Shown: positions 55,233-64,000 of the stretch, one piece after another | Layout: each line of letters starts with the position of its first letter | Numbering within the stretch: position 1 is the first letter of the stretch | Origin: Cladopsammia gracilis | Taxonomy: Eukaryota; Cnidaria; Anthozoa; Scleractinia; Dendrophylliidae | NCBI GenBank assembly: GCA_022457155.1 | Contig: JAJGOT010000193.1 | Span: forward strand, 567,001 to 631,000 | DNA length: 64,000 nt | Direction: 5' to 3' | Notes under the pieces: model-generated | The model's database searches: none | The model's input: only the letters and a program-made list of their open reading frames with translations | What the model was told of the DNA's origin: nothing | Program-made: the position numbers and the translations under genes

Positions 55233-58200
55233 CTAGAATTGCCAAATATGAGGTGACCGTTTGTTTGGTTTATCCGGAATGGTGCTGGCGGATCGACCTG
55301 AACCGGAACCGGAATCTTCTTCATCTTCCTCTTCTTCTTCCTCTTCTTCTTCGTCTTCCTCTCCGTGTTTCTTGGAGTTCTTTTGAGCTTTCACGGCCTC
55401 GCGAATGGCGTCCTCATCGGCGGTTTCTTCTTCTTCATCTTCCTCATCATGGCTGGTTGATTTAGCTTCCTTGAGTTCTTCAGCTGTGGCAAAGAGCAGC
55501 ACGCGTGAAATTAAATATAAAAAATGATTCAAGACTGTGCTTAAATGAAAATTCTACTTACGAACAAAACTTTAAGACAGCAAAAGCCGTGAACGAAGAA
55601 CCTATTAAAAGTTTTTGTTGGATCACAAGAGATCTAATCAGCTATTAAAGCGATATAAAATGTACGTTGTATCAGTTTTGCACTAGTCTTCGGACTCTAA
55701 CCCCAACCTTAACCCTGTTTAGTTGTCACTAACCAACACCTATCGTAAACGATATAAAGGTCGTGTTCTATTTGGACAGACTATTTCAACTTTAGCTGCT
55801 TTTAAATGGTTTAGTTAAAGCGTTCCAATAGAATTCCTTGGATGATCCGTACGAAACCTGGAGAAGAACGACAGAGAAAAAAAACTTAGGGAAAATGGGC
55901 GGAGGCGGCGACAGAACCACCTGGAGACGGCTGCCCTAATCATCAGTGAGACGGTCTGAAGGAGACGTTGATAATGATGATGATGTTGATGATGATGATG
56001 ATGTGATAATGTTGATAATGATCTTGATGATGATGATGGTGGTGTTGATGATGATGATGATGATGATTAATCTGCGACAATATATAAATTGCTTCAACGG
56101 AAGGTTTGTAGGTTGAAAACGTTGTTCAAATAAACCAATAGCCTGTGAACAGATTCCTTTTAGGGGCTAATGGCTTAAAGCAAATCGGCGAGCGGAGCGA
56201 ACCAAGCGCGGTCTGGGGAGGGGACGCTGGACAATAACCCTTAAGAGAGCGCGTTCTGGGGAGGGAAAGCGGGACAATAACCCTTATGAGAGCTCGGCCT
56301 GACGAGGGGAAGCGTAACAATAACTTTTAAGGGAGGCCTGCCCACAGGCTACCCAACCAATCGAAAGCATTTTTTCAAGAACAAGGCAAACTTCAAAGAA
56401 GTAAAGAGGGTTGATTCCAACGAAGTATACGACCTTACTCATGGTGCTTAATGCTTGAACTTGAGGCTCTTAACCTTTCAAGTGATGTTATATCTGATGG
56501 CTGTATGGACAATCGCTGGTCTTTTTTTACTTTATTTTACTCACCCAAGCTAACTTTCTTGCTGTGTTTTCTCACTTTGTTTTTCTTAAGAGTGTGGTAT
56601 TTGATGTGATGTTTGTGATGCTTGTGAACGTTTTCTTCATCTTCAAGCGCTTCATCGTCTTCATCATCTTCTGATTCTAAAAGAAGGAGAAGAAAAATAG
56701 TAATTATACGTAAGTTGCATTTTTGTGGCGAGTTCAAAGTCCAAGTAAAAAAAGAAGGCTAGGCGACAAGATCTAGGGAGGGAGACGAACGAGTGGCCGA
56801 ATAAGTGAGATATCTAGTTGAACACGGGAAGAAAAATTTCATATCTGCAAGCAGGCATGTATTTTTGGTTTATTATATAAACGACACCGATTACGAAGTT
56901 TTAAATAATTTTCTGCAGATTTTCGAAAATGTTCCGAATACTATCCGAAAATTTTACGAATGTGTCCGATCATTTTCCGAAATTTCCTGATGATTGTCGA
57001 AGATTGCCGAGGAAGATCCGAAGATGTTTCGATTGTACGTAGACCAACACCTTTTAGCTCGTTTGACATTTTAAAATGGCAGCTAACGTAAAATTATTGA
57101 TGTCTTTACTCTTGAAAGTGAAGATAATAAATTTATATCTTCACATGTGTCGAGATATAATTTTTAGCAATACAATGTAATCATTCACTTACTCAGCTTC
57201 TTCTTGCAGAGGGAATAAAACTTATCATCGCAGTGGAAATTTGTCCACTGTCCATTCTGATCGGAAGCTATGCAATCCATTTCTTGGTCGGCTCTTTCGT
57301 CCTTCATGTAATCCATCTGTGGACTCATGGACTTGTAAGTCAAGTTTCCGCCATCGCTCCACTCATAGTTGCTCTCGTTCTTCAAGTCATTAAGTCCAAT
57401 CCACGTGTAACTGTTCGAAAGTATAAGTAAACCTGATTTATCAGTTTAGTACTCAATTAATTAGCAGGATTAAGTGATTCTCATCGTGGATATCTTCCAG
57501 GAATTAAACTCCCAAAATTGTGTTTTTGTGTTGTGTTTTGTTTTTGTTTGTGGTAGGTGCGCGCGATCCCGGGGACGCGACCTGCTTTTCGAAATCTCCA
57601 GCCATTTTTTCAAGCGGCAAATCTCTTTGTTTTGAGATACAAATGAGCAATAAATGTATTAATTGGCTTCATAGCCATGTCAAAACAGTTCCATAACATC
57701 CGAGCGCGCATTTACTTAACTGGTTCAGTATTTATAGGATAAAAAAATTACAAACATACCCGCACAATTGAACTTGATTCTTAATGAAGTCTGCTTCCTC
57801 CTCACCCCTGATGGAGACAAGATCAGCGCCATATTCAGCGCATTTGTCTCTAGCATCGTGCCAGGTAAGGAATTCCGTCATCAGCTTGAAACAGTAGACA
57901 CCCTGGTCAGTTGAAAAGCGTCTCCAGAAAAGAGGACACACTGTGGTAATAACATAACGTGAATTTAGGGAACTTATTGTAGCCGTTTTTTTACGATCTA
58001 AGCAATAATTGCCACACATCATCTTTATACAATTCACAGGGGCGTACCCAGAGAAGAGCTCCAGGTGTTTCGGAACCCTCCTATTCGAGAAAAATATCCG
58101 AAAACTTGAGAACAGAATCCATACAAAAAAATCAAGAAAGGGCCAATTATTTAAATGTGAAAACTATTTTACGTAGCTGACTCTTCACTACAAGAACTTT

Positions 58201-61200
58201 TTCTTTTCTGAACGTGACAGGCACATGCCGTGTTTTGAATGCCTGTGAAAGTGAACTGTCTTGAGTGCAATGTAATTTTTCCAAAGAGTTATTTTAACTC
58301 CAAAAGTGGAGTTAAAATTTTGGGTTCAAAATAACCCCTTTTTAGGGTCATTTTAATTCCAAATTTAACTCCGAATGCGGGGTTAAAATAACTCCAACGC
58401 CAATGGAGTTAATTTAACTTTACTACACAGCAAAATAGCTACTTTTGGGGGTTAAGATAACTTTACTTTGGAGTTGAAATAACTACGAAAAAATTAACTC
58501 CAGTGTAACGAGTTTATTAAACTTCACGTTAGGAGTTACTTTAACTCTATGAAAAACACTGTGTGACTAATTTCGGACGAGATGGTGACCACGGGTTCTT
58601 ATATAAAAAAAAAAGTGTAGGTAAATACGTACTTTGATTATTGAATCTTTTATCGCTGCGTCCTTTATTATTCTCAATAATCCATTTCGTGGTGTAAGGT
58701 CCGCCATACGCGTCAGCCGCCTCCACATACATTTTCCTGGAAACTACATTCCCTTGGCCAGATTGGTGAGTAATACGGATAGAGTTCACGGCAACGGGCT
58801 GTGCAAATTCGTAGCCAATAAAATCCTCCCCTGCGCCACGATCGTACCATCCGTTTGGAAGCCAGTAAGTAGTGGTTTTGTTGTCAAACGCACTACTAGG
58901 GTCGTATCCAAGGTAACTGGAGCTGGCAAAGGCTTTATGGGCGTCTGTTGTATCGAGGGGATGTTTTGCGTGCTTGTCTGTGTAGAACTTAATATGATTT
59001 ATTACCCAGGATCTTGGTAGGTGAGCTTCGTTTACTACTCTCCAAAACCTGTGTCCTGTTGTGAGGATGAAGACATATATTTTACTCAAGGAAGTACGTT
59101 ACAAGCGTATTTCATCCAACACACTTCACCCAACCTCTCCCCAGGGCCCTCTCCGCTTACAAAATGGCGGGTGTAAAAAGGGGTAGTTTCTTGGTGTTGA
59201 TCACCAAATGACGTAAAACAAAAGATTCAAAAGACACTGAACAATACCCACACCACAACACAAAAGCTAACCAACAATGGCTTCCTCAACACCAAGAAAC
59301 ACCCTAAAAAGTTGTGTCGCGTAAAACATGACAAAATGTCATCATTTTCGTTTCAACAACGGTTTCAGATTACCAGAGAACAAACACCACTACCAATCGC
59401 TGAAAAACAAAAGTCTAAAAAATCCATGTAATCGTGTCACGTGACTGAATACTCCACGGTTCTTGGAGAATTTTGGCATCAGCCTTGTCCGGGTATTTAT
59501 AGCCCCGATTCCACCGCGGTCAAACGTCCGAGGCGTTTTTCGTTTTATTTAGTGGGATTTTATTTTATATTAAATAGAAATATGGGCAAGGATGTATAAA
59601 AAAATTAATTGACGTTACTATCTTTTAATTTTTCTCAAAATGATGAGCTTTTTTCCGTTGAAAACTGACAAAAACTCTTTGCGCCTGATCAAAATTATGT
59701 TGGCAAATGGCGCCGACAATTCTGCAGTTCACAGTTTTTAAACGCTTAGAACTTTTTTAGTAAACTTTTAAAACGTTTGGTAAATTGACAGCGTATTGGC
59801 AATATATTGAACTTTTAACAGTGAAAATGACAACCTTAACTTTTAAGTACTTTGTTTAAATTTTGCAAATTTCTCTCGTTTGACCGCGGTTATACCCCCG
59901 ATACCCCATTTTGAAGGCGGAGAGAAGCCTGGGGACGAGGTTGCGTGCCACACAATGTTGCAGTTTTTTTCCTTTCATCCCAGCTCTCGAGCTACTATTT
60001 CAACTCTTACTCTTTTGCATATTAAACATCCAGTGCTTTCACTGCTCACTCAAATTTGCATATAAATTCAACTACCCTATTCTCACTAAATTTCGCGCGT
60101 ACTAAATTTCGCGATTTTCACGTTTTGGAAATAATCGCGAAAATTAATGCTCGCGAAAAAAAGAGAGCGCGAAAATTAAAATCGCGAAATTTAATATCAT
60201 ATTATATTGTATACGAAAACAATACATACATTATAAAGGTTAGGAGATCTTTGGCCCTTAGACTCAAGAACCTCAACATTGACGACGCCACCTCGTAAAA
60301 GTAGAAAGCGCGTAACTCTTGATATTTCTCTCGGTAAGTGCTCTATGATAGCTTCGTTGTGAACATTCTTTAAGGGTTTAGGAGACTTAAGAAATGGAAA
60401 AATCGCGAAATTAAATACCCTTTTGTTTACTTTTTCCCTGGAATCGCGAAAATTAATACTCGCGAAATACAGCTCCTGAATTTTCACGAAATTAAGTACG
60501 CGCGAAAATTAGTAGGAATAAGGTACATTTTCGCCGTTAAGTACTGTCTTCCTTTTTACATCACTGATACATTTCTCCGATTTCGATTGGATAAAATCGA
60601 CCACGTGACTGAAAACGTAATGGAGATCATCCATGGTTAATTATCGGTTATCTGACGATAGCCTCTCAAGTCTTTCTGTATAATGGCTATGCAGGTACTC
60701 ACCAACATTCTCAGATGAGTCACACCAGCTGCAGGAATCTTTGCAGTAGTTGTACATGAAGTGGTGGTTTTCTTCACAGAAGCAAGGATTCCTTGCCTTC
60801 AAGCAGAAGTTGTTTGCTCTGTCATCATCCATACAATAAGCTAAACAACATATAAAATGCAAAATAACATCAAATAACGGCTGTGTAGGTGACTAGGGAC
60901 TATCAAGTACTCGTGAAATAGTGTCCAGTAAAAATAACTGAAATACAGGCAGCTTATCTTTACTCACCTCCCAAGTTACTTCGCGCTGTCGGAAAGGAAA
61001 AAAAAAATAAATAAATAATTAAAAACTATCATAACGCGAAATTAGTGATAAAATGTGAACTTAATTGGACCCAATTCCTTTTTACTAAATACATACCATG
61101 ACCTTTGCTTGAACCTGGAAAGGAGACAAATAGATATAATCATTAGAGATATAGATATTCAGGTGTAGTTATAGCAAAAAATTGCTGTTTTTAGCCTGTA

Positions 61201-62589
61201 GTGCAAGCGTTTTGGCAGGCCAGCGATGTGCATGTTTGTATGTACGTTTAAACCAGGGGTTTGGTTTTATTGTATCCTGTACGCTCGTCCAATAATACGC
61301 TTGTACTGTAGACAAAACCTATTCTGTTCCAGTGTTTCGGTAGCTTTGTCGCTATAGAAATGTCCGTACGTTTCGTGATTATGTTTTGTATACAATTCTT
61401 TCAATTCTGTACGTCGTTGTTCTTATTGTTTTTTGTCGGTTTTGTCTCATTGCCGAAACATACCTTGATGGGCGGTTGACTTAGCCACTTGAGCCACTGA
61501 AAAGCAAAAATTTCCAGATTTTTTTCTAAGCTTTACATGCTTTTTCTGAAATTGCTTCAGATCGATAGCCTATCGTTCGCAATCAGTGTTCACGGTGAAC
61601 AATGATTGCAAATGAAATTGGTGATTTGGGTGGTTATTTTTAAGTGAGTGGCTTTATGTGCCTAATTGTGAGTGGCTATTTAATACAAAACCCATACTTT
61701 AAACAATAGAATGACACAAAAAATAAACTTTCTGCGAAGAAATTGATTGGCGAAGCAGAAGATTAAAATCGGTTTAGTTTAAACTTCTCAGGATGTATTT
61801 TAACTGCATCACAGTTTTCTCATCTTGAAAAGTAGCCTACGTTTTTAGGTTCAGTAATACAACATCAATTTTTGAGTGTTTTCTATTGAGTCCTTATTAG
61901 ATTATGAGTGTTTTTTTTTTCGATTTAAAAACCTTCCTTACATTTGGAAAGTTGAGTGACGTTTGCATGATGTTTTATGTTATGAGTCAGATGCGTCTCT
62001 AAGTTATGAAGTTATGAAGTATTAACAGCACTACTGCCTTCTGAATCTCTTACCTGCGGCAGCGATCAGGGTGGTGGCAGAAGCGGTGGCAGGGGCAGGG
62101 TAAGCGTAGGCTGCGGGAGCTGGGTATGAGTAGTAAGGAGCGGGTGCTGGAGCTGGGTTGTAATTGTAGCTGTAGCTCGTGGATGTAGCTTGGTAATTAG
62201 GCACTGATGCTCTGGAGGGAGCTGACGCCTGGACTGGCGTGGAAGCAGCCGGAGCAGACGCGGCTGCCGCGGGGGCTGGAGCTGGTGCAGGCGCGGGAGC
62301 AGCAGCTGCAGGAGCAGCAGCTGGGGCAGCGGCGACGGCAGGAGTGGCTGCTGGAGCGGCTGCTGGAGCGGCTGCTGGAGCTGCGGCAGGAGCGGCTGCT
62401 GCTGGAGAAGCAGCAGAAGCAGCAGCAGGGCTTGGCGACGAAGCAGCAGCCGGGTATGGCATCGCTGATTTGGCCTGAGCAGTGGATGCTGTGTTGTACG
62501 CTAAAACAAAAACATTATTATGAATGATAAGCGGTGTTGCAATAAGTGTCGAAAATGATGCGCTTTTAGTACGTTCGCTGCTTCTACTA

Positions 62590-62683
<94 letters not shown>

Positions 62684-63617
62684 CACTATTACTACACTAC
62701 TACTACTGCTACTGCAACTGCTAATATTAATACTACTACTACTAATAATAATAATACTAACAGTGCTAATACCTTGTAAACAGGCCTTATTAGCTTAAGG
62801 TTACAGTGTACCTTCGGGGGTGTCTTCAGTATAACAGCTCTAGCGTCTTAAGATTACACTTAATATACCTAAACCCAGATATCAAATTAAAGCTTATAGA
62901 GCTGGCTATCTAAATATGGAAACCATTTGGTAATAAAATGAATTGTCGAATTTTTTACGACGCCTAAATTCGAACGTCCGAATCAGCTTTAAAACGCTAT
63001 AACTCAAAGCGATTATTATATTTTGCTAATTTGATTTGTTCTCGGATTTCCGGACACGAAGCGCTAAAAAAATGTGTCGGCGATTTTCCATATTCAATTG
63101 CAGTGAAAAGTTACAGAATATTTTCGAAAAGGGGAGAAAAAAAATTGGAATGATCGCACGGAAATGCCTCTTGACGAAAAAGTTTTCAGAATTAAGAAAT
63201 TCGCCGACACGATTTTGTTGATTATATGTTAGCCTAGCTTCTGTCCAAATTTGAGGAAAATCGAACAAATTCCCTTTGAGTTGTAGCTCTTTAAAGTGTC
63301 CCCAACAAGCGAAAAATTAACTTTGAGAAAACGGCGCTTAAAAAAACATATCGCTTAATAAACAAACTCCGCCCACAAAAGTTATACCGTCATTTCTCCG
63401 TCAATTTTCACTATTTTTCGATACTTGTTTTTTTTGGATGAAAGTTCATTCTGTAAACTTTATTTTAACGCCAAAAAAAAATTTTCAATAAATTTTCGAT
63501 CTGAAGGTACACTGTAACCTTAAGACAGTAGGTTGAAATTTTTTTGTAAAGTACCTGTGCTGGAGTAACCTGTACTAGTTTGTGTAGCGTACTGCGATCC
63601 ATAGGCGGAAGGGTATC
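55233..63617 (-). CDS. Secreted mosaic protein: Ala/Pro-rich, ShKT, F5/8C, C-type lectin, acidic tail; 5' end outside window
   Basis: Eleven exons, 5' to 3' on minus: 63617-63555, 62500-62054, 61496-61464, 61114-61097, 60985-60968, 60840-60703, 59055-58633, 57940-57760, 57410-57193, 56676-56545, 55483-55233 (stop TAG). About 640 residues are visible. All introns are phase 1 except the one inside the lectin domain (phase 2). Residues 1-45 are Tyr/Ser/Thr-rich. 45-165 are Ala/Pro-rich (Tyr-containing at the end). 194-239 form a ShKT domain with six cysteines. 240-380 form a discoidin-like F5/8C domain. 381-513 form a C-type lectin domain with a W-I-G-L motif. 514-640 form a His/Lys-rich then Asp/Glu-rich tail with S-G-S-G-S-G. 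It is likely extracellular and resembles coral skeletal-matrix mosaics, but I know no named orthologue. The signal peptide must lie right of the window. Confidence 0.85.
55970..56070. repeat. (GAT)n imperfect repeat
   Basis: GATGATGAT runs with GTT interruptions in the last intron of the mosaic gene. Confidence 0.85.
58262..58562. mobile_element. Palindromic MITE, TTAACTCC-rich
   Basis: Repeated TTAACTCC and GGAGTTAA blocks in both orientations, with a right end CTATGAAAAACACTGTGT. A related fragment lies at about 53305-53370. It sits just downstream of the F5/8C exon. Confidence 0.6.
60080..60519. mobile_element. TIR element with TTTCGCGA-rich ends
   Basis: Left ACTAAATTTCGCGCGTACTA, right the inverse of ACTAATTTTCGCGCGTACTT. 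Many ATCGCGAAAATTAA blocks on both sides. About 440 bp, in the intron between the ShKT and F5/8C exons. Edges approximate. Confidence 0.65.
62579..62750. repeat. (ACT)n microsatellite
   Basis: About thirty-five ACT/CTA trinucleotides with rare variants, in the intron upstream of the Ala/Pro-rich exon. The Val or Leu homopolymer frames through it are artefacts. Confidence 0.95.
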
Positions 63618-63726
63618 CTAATGGAGTATAAATAATCCGGCGTAAAGAGGTTAGCAAAGTTATCGTTTATTATAAAATTCTCAAGGAAATACGCGCGCTA
63701 TGATTGGTTAATGAAGTGGAAAAAGT

Positions 63727-63829
63727 GTTAAATTTGACGCTGTTTGTAGAATGATTTTTTTTCCCGACGTTTCGGCAATGCTGCCTTCTTCAGGGTACAA
63801 AATTCTACAAACAGCGTCAAATTTAACAC
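63727..63829. mobile_element. Short palindrome with a hammerhead-like loop
   Basis: GTGTTAAATTTGACGCTGTT and its inverse form ~28-bp arms (63727-63754 and 63802-63829). On the minus strand the loop reads CTGAAGA, one A, a GGCA-GCAT-TGCC hairpin, then GAAACGTCGGG. The core matches the motif in the Penelope palindrome at 41.7 kb, so this is probably a fragment or derivative of a related element. Confidence 0.5.
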
Positions 63830-64000
63830 TTTTTTCATTTCATCCGTTTCAGTATAACGCTGCGCAGGTAATTTAAATATTTATCACTATGATTGGTTAA
63901 ACCGAGTTCATTATAACTCGATAAAGCATGCGCGTGACATAAGGTTCATTATAACCGTTTTTATTTAGGGGTGGACCATTAGAAATCCTGGGAGGGGGGT

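Noticed and set aside
62501..62724. Poly-Val and poly-Leu frames in the (ACT)n repeat
   Set aside because: Microsatellite translation, located in an intron.
1..64000. tRNA, rRNA, CRISPR or bacterial-type operons
   Set aside because: No cloverleaf with conserved boxes, no regularly spaced palindromic repeats, and gene structure is clearly eukaryotic.

Overview
This is a eukaryotic, animal nuclear window. Most likely it is from an anthozoan cnidarian, probably a stony coral. The evidence is spliced genes with canonical GT-AG introns, clear metazoan orthologues (KCTD9 and X-prolyl aminopeptidase 1), a modular secreted protein of the kind found in coral skeletal matrix, and dense MITEs and retroelements in every intron. 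The species cannot be named from the sequence alone. Gene models were built by hand from homology, splice sites and intron phase. They were not tested against transcripts.

Layout. (1) 1-8.1 kb is repeat-rich: a broken PHD-finger fragment (2.7-3.2 kb), a 1.1 kb minisatellite of 9-bp units (4.13-5.27 kb), and two convergent, unrecognised, partly broken reading frames (5.5-6.7 kb plus, 6.9-8.0 kb minus) separated by a (TG)n tract. (2) 8.75-26.08 kb, minus strand: 18 exons of cytosolic X-prolyl aminopeptidase 1. The last ~125 residues, with two metal-binding glutamates, are not seen in the window. Its introns hold many short transposons: a pogo-like TA element, a hAT-like element with an 8-bp target duplication, PIF/Harbinger-like TTA elements, TTAA elements and fold-backs. 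(3) 26.67-42.34 kb, plus strand: a complete 13-exon KCTD9 orthologue (417 aa) that starts 589 bp from the aminopeptidase in divergent orientation. Its second intron carries an antisense, apparently full-length tyrosine-recombinase retrotransposon (29.22-33.90 kb, DIRS order, Ngaro/PAT-like) with split direct repeats. Its twelfth intron holds a nearly perfect palindrome made of two Penelope-like 3' ends.

(4) 42.3-47.2 kb is intergenic, with a triplicated segment, a ~40-bp minisatellite and several fold-backs. (5) 47.23-53.92 kb, plus strand: a four-exon gene for a 174-residue secreted protein that is cysteine-free once processed and has no recognised family. (6) 55.23-63.62 kb, minus strand, convergent with (5): at least 11 exons of a secreted mosaic protein. 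In order it has a Tyr/Ser/Thr-rich start, an Ala/Pro-rich segment, a ShKT domain, an F5/8-type C (discoidin) domain, a C-type lectin domain, and a His/Lys- then Asp/Glu-rich tail. Nine of its ten visible introns are phase 1, the classic sign of extracellular exon shuffling. Its 5' end lies to the right of the window.

The most interesting points are the mosaic matrix-like protein beside an unknown secreted protein, the intact split-repeat retrotransposon, the Penelope palindrome with ribozyme-like motifs, the tandemly copied splice acceptor of KCTD9 exon 12, and several MITEs that sit within 10-40 bp of splice acceptors.
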